This document shows positions 5,806-13,482 of a stretch of 17,791 nucleotides of DNA, piece after piece (the stretch's first letter is position 1; every line of letters starts with the position of its first letter). The notes beneath the pieces were generated by a model. It ran no database searches. It had not been told where the DNA came from and saw nothing but the letters and a program-made list of their open reading frames with translations. Both the position numbers and the translations under genes were made by a program. Location: assembly GCA_038329845.1 (NCBI GenBank), contig JBBQNJ010000091.1, forward strand, positions 1 to 17,791, read 5' to 3'. This DNA is from JBBQNJ01 sp038329845 (lineage in GTDB: Bacteria > Planctomycetota > Phycisphaerae > Tepidisphaerales > Tepidisphaeraceae).

Positions 5806-7695
5806 TCATCGCCGCCCAGAGGCGCGGTATAGCGGCAGGTAGTAGCCATCCAGGTCCTTGGCCTCCAGCGCGCGGGTCTGGCCATTTCGGGTTTCTTCGA
5901 CGACGGTTCTGAACGACGTGCCGCTGTTGTACAGGCCGTAGTTGATCGACGCGTCGGAGTCGATGATCGTGAACATCGGCGGGTTGAGCTTCTGCTTGCC
6001 CCACGACTGATAGCTCACGCCGCCGAGAACTTCGACCGTTGAACCGTTCTCCGCCACGATATGTCGCGTGCGGCCCTCGGTCTTGAGGCCAAGCACCCAC
6101 AACTGCCCGCCGTCCACGTGGATCATGTCCGCCTCGTACGTCTCGGGGTTGTACTGCCGCGCCCACAGACGCTCGCCCTTGCCGACCTGCAGCGTCGTCT
6201 GGCGACCCGGCGACACATCCTGGATGAACCAGCGCCCGCCCGGCTGGGCGCGCTTGATCTGCCCGCGCAGACCCAGGCTCTCGATGACCATGGTTGCCTT
6301 TGTCTTATTCTCGAACAACACGACATGGCTTGGGCACTTCCATCCGCCCAGCAGGAAGAACTGCTCGATCACCACCGTGTCGCTCTTGAGGTCCTCAAAG
6401 GTGAACACCGCCGGAGCGTTCTCACCCTTGAACACGCCAGCGGGATCCGCGATATCGACCAACTCCCCCATCCCGATGATGCGGTTGATGCTCCCATGCA
6501 CGCGGATCGGGCCGGAGATCGCATATTTCTTCTTCATCCGGAAATAAAGCGTCGTCGCACCCCGCTCGGACCCCTCGTCGATCACTTTCTGCAACGGCTC
6601 GGTGACATCCTTCCCTTGGCTGAGGTCGGGAGTGATCCATTTGGAAAGGTCCGTATCCCACGGTACTTCGGGGGTCTGCTCGATGGGCAGCCGAAGGCTT
6701 TCGATTTTGGGCACATCAAACAGCGCCAGCGCCTTGAGGGCGTGCCATTCCTTGAGGTTGTCGCCGGGCATTTTCGTGCCATCGGCGGTTTGCAGGATGT
6801 GGCCGTAGCCCTGTTGGGTGATGTCGCGCAGATAGACCTTGCGGCCTTCGGTGACGATGGCGACGTTGCCGCGATCCCCGCCTTTAAGTTCGGCCCCGAG
6901 AAGCGTGAACTCACCGTCCTTGCCGGTGCGCAAGGCCGTCACGCTGTTGTCGCTCTTAAAGTCGCGCAACGTCATCCGCCCGAACGGGTTGTCGAAGCCC
7001 ACCTCGTGCTGGCCCTTGATCGTCAGGTGTTCCAGCACCATGGAAAACGTGTTGCCGGTGGCGACGCCCTTGTCAAACCCCTCGACCGTCACGTACTGGA
7101 CCAGCCCCGGGCCGTTCTGACTCTGCCGCAAATCCAGCCCGATCGCCCCCGCGCCCTGGCGGTCGCTGCTTTTGATCGTCACGTGCGCCATCGTGCCGGC
7201 GTTGTTGGTCATGTAGCGCACCCCCACCGCCCCGGGGTTGCCCCTGCCCACGTCCACGGTGAAGTTTCGTGCGTAGCTGTGCATCGCGTCGCCGGTGCTC
7301 TGGCCCTCATAAAACGACCAGACGATGCCGGGCTTTTTCGGGTCCTGGAAGCCCTCGCAGTTGTCCTTGAGTTTGAAGATCGTGCCCGCTTCGCTCTGAC
7401 CTTGCACGGTCATGAAGCGCTTTTCGCTGTGCGCCTTGGCATCAAACAAACCCACCGGCTCGCTGAGCAGGTAGGTCCCGTTGCGGAAGTACATGCGTTT
7501 GTTCCCGCCCGGCTTGATCCCCTCGGCGATCGCCGCCTGGATCGCGGCGGTGTCATCGGTCTTGCCGTCCCCCTTGGCCCCAAACATCTTCACCACGTCA
7601 ACCAGCCCGGCGTCCTCGGGAAACACAATGCTCTCCGCCCTCGACCGGGCGGACAGGCATGTCATCAACACGGCAATCAGGGCGTATTTCATCAT
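5806..7695 (-). CDS. Secreted beta-helix protein, pectate lyase superfamily / GH55-like
   Basis: A 629-residue protein when started at 7695, where MMKYALIAVLMTCLSARSRA gives a typical signal peptide with cleavage near ARSRA|ES. A GGAAG lies 6 bases upstream, so the longer frame to 7758 is rejected. After the signal comes the Pectate_lyase_3 start: VDVVKMFGAKGDGKTDDTAA and IQAAI, the D-rich turn that opens GH55 and polygalacturonase-like beta helices. A second similar opening occurs about 370 residues on (KDVTEPLQKVIDEGSERGAT then TLYFRMKKKYAISGPI), suggesting two consecutive right-handed beta helices, as in GH55 exo-beta-1,3-glucanases. The catalytic residue cannot be assigned. It may cleave or bind a polysaccharide outside the cytoplasm. 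It lies downstream of the PEP-CTERM pair but is separated from it by a terminator. Confidence 0.88.
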   Translation of the reverse strand: MMKYALIAVLMTCLSARSRAESIVFPEDAGLVDVVKMFGAKGDGKTDDTAAIQAAIAEGIKPGGNKRMYFRNGTYLLSEPVGLFDAKAHSEKRFMTVQGQSEAGTIFKLKDNCEGFQDPKKPGIVWSFYEGQSTGDAMHSYARNFTVDVGRGNPGAVGVRYMTNNAGTMAHVTIKSSDRQGAGAIGLDLRQSQNGPGLVQYVTVEGFDKGVATGNTFSMVLEHLTIKGQHEVGFDNPFGRMTLRDFKSDNSVTALRTGKDGEFTLLGAELKGGDRGNVAIVTEGRKVYLRDITQQGYGHILQTADGTKMPGDNLKEWHALKALALFDVPKIESLRLPIEQTPEVPWDTDLSKWITPDLSQGKDVTEPLQKVIDEGSERGATTLYFRMKKKYAISGPIRVHGSINRIIGMGELVDIADPAGVFKGENAPAVFTFEDLKSDTVVIEQFFLLGGWKCPSHVVLFENKTKATMVIESLGLRGQIKRAQPGGRWFIQDVSPGRQTTLQVGKGERLWARQYNPETYEADMIHVDGGQLWVLGLKTEGRTRHIVAENGSTVEVLGGVSYQSWGKQKLNPPMFTIIDSDASINYGLYNSGTSFRTVVEETRNGQTRALEAKDLDGYYLPLYRASGRR

Positions 7696-7783
7696 GAAAA
7701 TCTTCCGGGGAGAGAAGTTAGGGGTGGTGCCAAGTGAACGCGGGACACTTCGCGTCACCCGCTAAACCACGAAGAAAAGGCTC

Positions 7784-7820
7784 GCAAACAAAACCAGCGG
7801 GTCGCGGTCAGGCGACCCGC
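7784..7820 (-). terminator. Intrinsic terminator after the PEP-CTERM genes
   Basis: On the minus strand GCGGGTCGC and GCGACCCGC (7797-7805 and 7812-7820) form a perfect 9-bp GC-rich stem with a 6-base loop, followed directly by TGGTTTTGTTT. It lies 24 bases beyond the stop of the second PEP-CTERM gene, so it should end the lacI/PEP-CTERM transcript before the beta-helix gene. Confidence 0.88.
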
Positions 7821-7844
7821 CGGGGGTTTGAGGGTAATCCGATA

Positions 7845-8564
7845 TCACGCCGACTGATGCCGATTCCGGCGTAGGCCGACGAGGCCCAGCCCGCCCAAGC
7901 CCAGCAGGGCGAGGGATGCGGGTTCGGGGACTTGCATGATCTGGATTCCCGCCATGCCCAGATTGCTAGCGCTTTCCTGGGTGAGGGAGAAGGAAAAACT
8001 GCTGGCCGTCTGGCCCGCGAATAGGACGTAATTGCCCACTGTACGATCGCCGGCGGTGGTGGCGGTCGCTTGGGTGAACGTGCCGTATTCTTTGTTGGTC
8101 TTCAGATAGTAGGAGGTTGAATTGTGGGTGACATAGCCGGTACGGCTGCTGGCGTCGGAAGTGACGTAAACGTACACGTCATACAGAGCGTAGGGCACTT
8201 GATCCAACGTGGCCGTGATGGGATTAGCGCTGCCATTCGTGGTGCGGAAATAGTGGAACAGTCGATTCGTGGCAGTACCAGTAGTTTGGGTGTAGTAGCC
8301 GCCAGTGGAACCGCCCAGCGTCAGGTCCAAGCTCGTAGGATTAGCGCTGTCATCCTTGATATTCGTGGCACCGCTACTGCTGTACTTGATGTTCACCCAA
8401 TTATCCTGGGGGACGACACCGGTGGAATCCGTAGCCGCCAGATCATCCGAACCGTTGCTTAGGTTATAGAGGTTGATGCCGATCATCGCCGCATGCGCCT
8501 TCGCCCCCAGCATCAGCGCCACACCGGCGGCAAGTACGAGGGAAAGTGTTCTACGAGTCGTCAT
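7845..8564 (-). CDS. PEP-CTERM surface protein A
   Basis: A 239-residue exported protein of unknown function. Residues 1-25 (MTTRRTLSLVLAAGVALMLG, then AKAHA) are a signal peptide cleaved before AMIGINLY. The C-terminus (212-239) is a complete PEP-CTERM sorting signal: VPEP, a Gly/Leu transmembrane helix LALLGLGGLGLVGL, then the basic cluster RRNR and a short HQSA tail. In known systems an exosortase cuts this signal and transfers the protein to the cell surface or extracellular matrix; none is encoded in this window. The Thr/Ser/Asn-rich middle contains GVVPQDNWVNIKY and beta-rich repeats, suggesting a jelly-roll-like module. AGGAGG lies 7 bases before the ATG. It is downstream of paralogue B, with 63 bases between them, and is followed by a strong terminator. 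Confidence 0.92.
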   Translation of the reverse strand: MTTRRTLSLVLAAGVALMLGAKAHAAMIGINLYNLSNGSDDLAATDSTGVVPQDNWVNIKYSSSGATNIKDDSANPTSLDLTLGGSTGGYYTQTTGTATNRLFHYFRTTNGSANPITATLDQVPYALYDVYVYVTSDASSRTGYVTHNSTSYYLKTNKEYGTFTQATATTAGDRTVGNYVLFAGQTASSFSFSLTQESASNLGMAGIQIMQVPEPASLALLGLGGLGLVGLRRNRHQSA

Positions 8565-8579
8565 TGCAAGGCCTCCTAA
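8520..8579. repeat. Shared 5' module of the PEP-CTERM genes, copy in gene A
   Basis: This 60-base stretch spans the ribosome site, the ATG and the first 15 codons of gene A. It matches 9345-9404 at about 56 of 60 positions, including the identical AGGAGGCCTTGCAATGACG. The high nucleotide identity contrasts with the unrelated middles of the two genes. Confidence 0.85.
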
Positions 8580-8627
8580 AAGGGCAAAGAAAAATGGTGC
8601 AAAGGAAAAGCAAAATGTACTTCGCCA

Positions 8628-9389
8628 TCACGCCGACTGGGGACGATTGCGGCGACGACCGATCAGGCCCAGCCCGCCGAGGCCCAAGAGGGCGAGGGAC
8701 GCGGGTTCAGGGACGACCGAGCCGTTGATGGTGATGTTGTCGTAGCCGATCTGGGTGTTGTCGCCCGGCACCTTGCCGAACAGGCGGAAGGTGACGGTGT
8801 TGGAGGTGGTCTGAAGTGCGGTGATCGCGCTGACATCGAACGAGAAGTTACCGAACGCCCAAGCGCCGGGGGTTGAGCCGAAATCGGCCCCGCCCAGGTC
8901 AGTCGCGGTGGTGAAGCCATCGGTGCTGTAACCCAGACGGAAGGACCGGGTCGACGAAGTGCCGCCCTTGGCGGCGTCGAGCGTGATGCTGCTCAGAGAG
9001 ATCGTCGTGCCGCTTTCGGGGGCGAGGGTGAACTGGATGTATCGGGTGCTGGCAGTGACCGGGGAACTGAAGCTGGTGGGGTATCCCTTCCGCGCCACAG
9101 CGCCCGAAGACGTTCCGTTCGCAAAGACCGCCGAGCCCTGCACGGTCACGCCGGTGGAGGACGTGAGGTTGGAGGAGTCGGATCCGATTGTGCGATCTAG
9201 CCCGCCGAACGTGCCCGTCCCGCCATCGGTCAGGTTGCTGGCGGCCACACCAGCCGCTTCGGTGGTCGGTGTGAGGGTCGTATCGTTGGGGATGGTGTAC
9301 TGCGACAGCACAGCCGCCGAGGCGGCGGTGGCAAGCCCGGTGGTCACGCCGGCGGCGAGTACGAGGGAAAGTGTTTTTCGAGTCGTCAT
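8628..9389 (-). CDS. PEP-CTERM surface protein B
   Basis: A 253-residue exported protein starting at 9389, where AGGAGG lies 7 bases upstream and MTTRKTLSLVLAAG begins a signal peptide cleaved near ATAASA|AV. A longer frame to 9434 lacks these signals. The mature part (VLSQYTIPNDTTLTPTTEAA, then GVAASNLTDGGTGTFGG and a C-terminal TSNTVTFRLFGKVPGDNTQI) is rich in Thr, Ser and Gly, with repeated beta strands. It resembles the lectin-like middles of many planctomycete PEP-CTERM proteins, but no function can be named. Residues 226-253 are the anchor: VPEP, LALLGLGGLGLIG, RRRNR, PQSA. Its first 60 and last 87 bases closely match those of protein A while the middles differ. It starts 41 bases after the LacI-type regulator stops, so the three genes probably form one transcript. 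Confidence 0.92.
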   Translation of the reverse strand: MTTRKTLSLVLAAGVTTGLATAASAAVLSQYTIPNDTTLTPTTEAAGVAASNLTDGGTGTFGGLDRTIGSDSSNLTSSTGVTVQGSAVFANGTSSGAVARKGYPTSFSSPVTASTRYIQFTLAPESGTTISLSSITLDAAKGGTSSTRSFRLGYSTDGFTTATDLGGADFGSTPGAWAFGNFSFDVSAITALQTTSNTVTFRLFGKVPGDNTQIGYDNITINGSVVPEPASLALLGLGGLGLIGRRRNRPQSA

Positions 9390-9404
9390 TGCAAGGCCTC
9401 CTAA
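9345..9404. repeat. Shared 5' module of the PEP-CTERM genes, copy in gene B
   Basis: Counterpart of 8520-8579, covering the ribosome site and start of the signal-peptide coding part of gene B. The 3' anchor-coding ends (7845-7931 and 8628-8714) are also related, at roughly 83% identity. Confidence 0.85.
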
Positions 9405-9430
9405 CAGGAAGAAGAAAATGAGCCGCGCCA

Positions 9431-10474
9431 TCACTTTGGTGGGGGAGCGGCAAGTGTTTGTTCGGGTTTCAAGGTAAAGGGTAGCGACACTGCGGGTTGC
9501 GAGACGCCGGGGGTGTCGATGCGTTTGATGAGCATCTCCACCGCCCGTTGGCCGACCTGTGCTTCGGGCACGACCATGGTGGCGAAGTGGATGCCCATTT
9601 CGTCGTAGGAACCGCTGTCGGCAAACATGATGATCGACAGGTCGCGGGGCAGATCCAGGCCGAGAGTGAGTGCCGCGGCGGCGACGGAGCGCGACTCGCG
9701 CGGGCCGTAGCAGACCACCGCCGTCGGGCGGTCAGGCCCGCTGAGCAGGGCGACCAATTCGCGGTGGACTCGCAGGAGTTCATGGAGGGCCTCGACGCTG
9801 CCGGTGTGGTGGGGCGTCAGGCCGGCGTTTTGCATGGTGGTGGCGTAGCCCGCCTCGCGCTCGGTGACGCTGTAGTGGCTGGCGGGTTTGGCGACCGAGC
9901 GGGTGTAGTCGATGTAGGTGATTCGCGTGTGGCCGAGCACGAGCAGGGCCTTGGTGGCTTCGATGGAGGCGGCCAGATCGTCGGGATAGACGCAGTTGGC
10001 GGGTTGTTGGGAGTTGATCCAGACGGCCGGGAGTTGGTGGCGGTCGATGAGACGGATCATTTCGGCGGGGATGTTGGCGCTGTAGTTGACGAGCAGGCCG
10101 TCGGCGGACATCTCACGGAGCAGTTTGGGGACGAAGCCGCGGGCGGTGAGTTGCTGATCGGGGAGTCGGGAGACGACCAGGTGGAGGTTGTGGGGCTCCA
10201 TGGCGGCATGAATCCCCGAGAGCAGCCCGCCGGGGAGGACCGAATGGGCGAATTCGGTGCTCTGCAACAGAGCGAACGCCCCGAATCGACCGGTAGCCAT
10301 GGCTTTGGCGGCCCCGTTGGGGCGGTATCCCAGTTCCGCGGCAATCGACCGGATCCGATCCGCGCGGGCTACAGCCTTGGCTCGGGCCGGGACATAGCGC
10401 CCATTGAGAATGTTGGACACCGTCATTTCGGTGACCTTGGCGCGAGCGGCGATTTCTTTGAGGGTGGTAGCCAT
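9431..10474 (-). CDS. LacI-family transcriptional regulator
   Basis: A 347-residue regulator. The N-terminal helix-turn-helix and hinge are plain: MATTLKEIAARAKVTEMTVS, then NILNG and the hinge IRSIAAELGYRPNGAAKAMA (about 1-64). The rest is a periplasmic-binding-like sensor domain: FAHSVLPGGLLSGIHAAMEP, SADGLLVNYS, LPAVWINSQ, GHTRITYIDY, and the C-terminal subdomain AALTLGLDLPRDLSIIMFAD and GQRAVEMLIKRID. Such proteins normally bind a sugar or nucleoside. The start at 10474 is set by the HTH; the frame is open further but has no homology there. It is divergent from the sulfatase and 41 bases upstream of the PEP-CTERM pair, so it is a good candidate to control both, as well as itself. No clear ribosome site precedes the ATG. 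Confidence 0.95.
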   Translation of the reverse strand: MATTLKEIAARAKVTEMTVSNILNGRYVPARAKAVARADRIRSIAAELGYRPNGAAKAMATGRFGAFALLQSTEFAHSVLPGGLLSGIHAAMEPHNLHLVVSRLPDQQLTARGFVPKLLREMSADGLLVNYSANIPAEMIRLIDRHQLPAVWINSQQPANCVYPDDLAASIEATKALLVLGHTRITYIDYTRSVAKPASHYSVTEREAGYATTMQNAGLTPHHTGSVEALHELLRVHRELVALLSGPDRPTAVVCYGPRESRSVAAAALTLGLDLPRDLSIIMFADSGSYDEMGIHFATMVVPEAQVGQRAVEMLIKRIDTPGVSQPAVSLPFTLKPEQTLAAPPPK

Positions 10475-10541
10475 CAGAGGACAAGCCCGGAACCTATCGA
10501 ACCATCGAACGTCATGCCGCCTCGCATACTTGGGATAACGG

Positions 10542-10584
10542 TAAAACTTTAGGGCTATAATAACGCATCTTTTGAGGAAGTCAA
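10542..10584 (-). promoter_or_regulatory. Probable lacI-type gene promoter with candidate operator
   Basis: On the minus strand TTGACT (10584-10579) and TATTAT (10562-10557) are spaced by 16 bases, a good sigma-70 match. The predicted start is about 10550. There the sequence TAAA-GT-TTTA (10551-10542) forms a short inverted repeat, a possible autoregulatory site. The 5' leader to the ATG would be about 76 bases. Confidence 0.55.
10556..10561 (+). promoter_or_regulatory. Possible sulfatase -10 box overlapping the lacI-type -10
   Basis: A perfect plus-strand TATAAT overlaps the minus-strand -10 of the regulator gene by five bases. No good -35 lies 17 bases upstream; TTGGGA is 20 bases away. 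This would suit an activator-dependent or weak promoter. A second inverted repeat, TTTG-CGT-CAAA (10656-10666), lies just before the sulfatase ATG. Confidence 0.35.
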
Positions 10585-10675
10585 GAAGAAATTTGGCCTG
10601 CGCTATCCTTATTCTCCTGCCTCCGATCAAAAGCGGCGTTTGACTATCCCGCCCATTTGCGTCAAACCATTTTCA

Positions 10676-12055
10676 ATGCCCAACGCAATCACCGAGCAAC
10701 CCAATTTTTTGGTGCTTTTCACCGATCAACAACAGGCTGCGGCGATGAGTTGTGCCGGGAATCCGGACCTGCGCACCTCGAACCTTGATCGAATCGCCGC
10801 CGAAGGTGTGCGATTCACCCGGGCCTACAGCACGTTTCCGCTGTGCGGACCGTGCCGGGCGTCCTGGGCCACTGGGCGATATCCTCACCAGATCGGCTGC
10901 ATGACCAATGGCTCGAGCCTGCCGGACGAGCAGATCGCCCGTTCCATGGGGTTTCGGCTGCGCCAGCAGGGGTACGACGCCGCCTGGGGCGGCAAGTGGC
11001 ACGTGCCGTCGATCGATCTGGCCAACGGCAAGGCCGAACAATTCGGCTTCGATTTCGTCTGCGGATTCAACGACAAGCACCTGGCGGAGCAGAGTGAACG
11101 ATTTCTCCGGCGTCGGCGCGGAGAGCAGGGCCCTTTCCTGCTCGTCGCGTCGTTCGATAATCCGCACAACATCTGCGAACACTCGCGCGACCAGGTGCTG
11201 CCCTGGGGCGAGGTGGATGACGGCGATCCTCGGGACTACCCCAACCTGCCGAAAAACTTCGCCCCGCCGGCATTTGAGGCGGCGATTCTTCAGACGCGCC
11301 GCTCGGCTATGCCCCCGACGGCCTTCGGCTATTCACTCGATCGCTGGCGCCGATATCGGCATGTCTATTACCGGCTGTGCGAGAAGGTCGATGCCCAGAT
11401 CGGGCGCGTTCTGAACGCCTTGGACGAGACGGGGCTATCCGACAACACCGTGGTCATGTTTCTGAGCGACCACGGCGACATGGCCGGTGCCCATGGGATG
11501 ATCCAGAAATCGGTCCTGTACGAGGAGTCAGCGCGAGTTCCGTGCATCATCCGAGATCCGCGCCGGCGCGATCGCGCCGGGCAAACCTGCGATGAACTGA
11601 CCAACTGCGGCATCGACCTCTTGCCGACGCTGCTCGACTATGCCGGGGCACCGGCCGATCCAGACCTGCCGGGGATCAGCCTGCGCGCTGTTGCCCAGGC
11701 CAGTGGCGCTGCCGCGGTCCGTGATCACATCGTATGCGAAACGCGCATCGACAAGACCGACATCCAGGGACGAATGGTGCGAACGGCACGGCACAAATAC
11801 GTGCTGATGCACTCAGGCCAGTACCGGGAAATGCTATTCGACATGGAGGACGATCCGGGGGAGATGGTGAATCTGGCGGTCCAGCGCCGATTCGCCGGAG
11901 TGCTGGAGGAGCATCGCCGCCTGCTTCTCGACTGGTGCTTGAAGACCGGGGACAACTTCTCCAGCCACTATTCCCACGCCCCCTACCCCGCCATCCCCGG
12001 CTTCGGCTTCGACCACGCCCCACCCCGCGACGGGGTGATTCCTCCCAATGCTTAG
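10676..12055 (+). CDS. Sulfatase, formylglycine-dependent type I family
   Basis: A 459-residue enzyme of the alkaline-phosphatase-like superfamily that hydrolyses sulfate esters. The active-site signature is PLCGPCRASWATGRYPHQ, with Cys57 as the residue converted to formylglycine and Arg61 in CxPxR; Ser is replaced by Cys at position 60. The N-terminal metal site reads LVLFTDQQQ (D17, with Q in place of the second D), as in some choline-sulfatase-like members. The second metal pair is D265-H266 in FLSDHGDMAGAHG, and K278 follows in MIQKS. There is no signal peptide, so it would act in the cytoplasm unless exported otherwise. The start at 10676 (ATG) is chosen over an upstream TTG at 10640; no ribosome site is seen. 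The substrate, probably a sulfated sugar, is inferred from the neighbours. It is divergent from the LacI-type regulator. Confidence 0.93.
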   Translation: MPNAITEQPNFLVLFTDQQQAAAMSCAGNPDLRTSNLDRIAAEGVRFTRAYSTFPLCGPCRASWATGRYPHQIGCMTNGSSLPDEQIARSMGFRLRQQGYDAAWGGKWHVPSIDLANGKAEQFGFDFVCGFNDKHLAEQSERFLRRRRGEQGPFLLVASFDNPHNICEHSRDQVLPWGEVDDGDPRDYPNLPKNFAPPAFEAAILQTRRSAMPPTAFGYSLDRWRRYRHVYYRLCEKVDAQIGRVLNALDETGLSDNTVVMFLSDHGDMAGAHGMIQKSVLYEESARVPCIIRDPRRRDRAGQTCDELTNCGIDLLPTLLDYAGAPADPDLPGISLRAVAQASGAAAVRDHIVCETRIDKTDIQGRMVRTARHKYVLMHSGQYREMLFDMEDDPGEMVNLAVQRRFAGVLEEHRRLLLDWCLKTGDNFSSHYSHAPYPAIPGFGFDHAPPRDGVIPPNA

Positions 12056-12117
12056 GCGTGCCGGCGGGCGCGCGAGCCCCCCCACTTACGGGGCCCAAGC
12101 CACGGTATCCATGCGTT

Positions 12118-13398
12118 TCAGCCTGCTCGGTCGGCGTCGGCGGATTGGAGGGTCAGGTGGAGCTTGACGCGGTTCACGCGCTGAGGCTCGGCGTTGAGGA
12201 TCGTCAGCTTCACGCCGGGGCCTTCAAAACTGACGCCGGCTTCGGGGATGCGGCCCAGGGTGGTTGAGATGTATCCGCCCAGGGTGTCGTAGCCGGCTTC
12301 TTCAGGCAGGTTCAGCCCCACCACGCGGTTGAGTTCATCAATGTGGACGCGGGCATCGGCTTCCCAGTCCGCATCGTCGATCCGCTTGATCGCCGCCGGC
12401 TCGATCGGCTCGTGTTCATCGCTGATCTCCCCGACGAGTTCTTCGAGAATGTCCTCGATCGAGACCAGGCCCGCGGTGCCGCCGTACTCGTCCAGCACGA
12501 TGGCGATGTGGACCTTTTGCAGCCGAAAATCCTGGAGCAGGTGGCGCAGCGGCTTGGTTTCCGGGACGTAGAACGCCGGGCGCATCGCCGATCGCATGTC
12601 GAACTGCTCGGGCGGCAGTCCCAGGTGCTTGATCAGATCGCGGGCGTACAAAACCCCGACCACGTGGTCCAGCGTTCCATCGTAAACGGGGATGCGGCTG
12701 TGGCCGGATTCCTCGACCACTTTCTTCACTTCCGTAAGCAAAGCCCCCACTTCCAATCCCACGATGTCCGGTCGGGCGGTCATCACCTGCGCCACGTGGG
12801 TGTCGCGGAACTCGATCACCGACTCGATCATCTCCCGCTCGTCCTCATCGACTACCCCTTCTTTCTCACCCTCCTCAACCGCCGAGAGAATGTCCTGCTC
12901 GATCTGCTCGGGCTCGACCTCGTCGTTCGACCCGGTGGCCCGGCGAAACATCGCATCGGTCCCATGCATCACCGTGCTGACCGGCCAGAACCCCGACCGC
13001 AGCAGGTTCAGCGGTCGAACCGCCGCCGCTACCATGGCTTCCCCGGCATAGCGGGCCACTGCATTGGGGACGGCGACCGAGCAGACCATGGCGAGCAAGC
13101 CGGTGATGATCACCGCCAGCATGTAATGGACCCACGATCTGGCGATGACGTTATCCAGTAACAGCAGGACGGTGATGAGAATAACGGTGTTGAAAAAGAG
13201 CCTGGCCACGGCGGTGAGGAAGACCAATTCCTCGGCGTGGTCCAAGGTCGGCTCGAGCCAGCGCTGCAACCGCCGTTTCTCGAGCTGGACCGCCAACCGG
13301 GTCCGCGACATATCGCGTAAAGAATAGGTCAGGCTGGAAAACAGCAGCGAACCCAAAATCGCCAGAAACAGCCCCGCCAGAGTCAAATACAATGCCAT
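12118..13398 (-). CDS. CNNM/CBS-domain transporter, HlyC/CorC family
   Basis: A 426-residue membrane protein. The N-terminal CNNM/DUF21 domain has hydrophobic segments near residues 4-25, 58-84 and 90-115. Two CBS motifs follow: VMTARPDIVGLEV to GVLYARDLIKHL (about 204-260) and MRPAFYVPETKPLRHLLQDF with VLDEYGGTAGLVSIEDILEE (about 268-330). The C-terminal CorC_HlyC domain contains DARVHIDELNRVVGL, YDTLGGYI and GRIPEAGVSFE. Related proteins export magnesium or act in cobalt/magnesium resistance; nucleotide binding by the CBS pair regulates them. It lies 84 bases after ybeY on the same strand, like ybeX (corC) after ybeY in E. coli. The ATG at 13398 lacks a clear ribosome site. It converges on the sulfatase gene across 62 bases with no clear terminator. 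Confidence 0.93.
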   Translation of the reverse strand: MALYLTLAGLFLAILGSLLFSSLTYSLRDMSRTRLAVQLEKRRLQRWLEPTLDHAEELVFLTAVARLFFNTVILITVLLLLDNVIARSWVHYMLAVIITGLLAMVCSVAVPNAVARYAGEAMVAAAVRPLNLLRSGFWPVSTVMHGTDAMFRRATGSNDEVEPEQIEQDILSAVEEGEKEGVVDEDEREMIESVIEFRDTHVAQVMTARPDIVGLEVGALLTEVKKVVEESGHSRIPVYDGTLDHVVGVLYARDLIKHLGLPPEQFDMRSAMRPAFYVPETKPLRHLLQDFRLQKVHIAIVLDEYGGTAGLVSIEDILEELVGEISDEHEPIEPAAIKRIDDADWEADARVHIDELNRVVGLNLPEEAGYDTLGGYISTTLGRIPEAGVSFEGPGVKLTILNAEPQRVNRVKLHLTLQSADADRAG

Positions 13399-13482
13399 CG
13401 GCCAACCGAATTACTCACAACCCGTGGGACACCCGCGGAGATCATGCCGCGATGCCCGAATCGAAAACGCCAAATCCCCAGA

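Noticed and set aside
6061..7737. 558-codon plus-strand open frame
   Set aside because: It is antisense to the beta-helix gene, which has a signal peptide and recognisable domain. Long antisense frames are common in GC-rich genes.
9497..10552. 351-codon plus-strand open frame
   Set aside because: Antisense to the LacI-type regulator, very Gly/Val/Asp-rich and without a recognisable fold.
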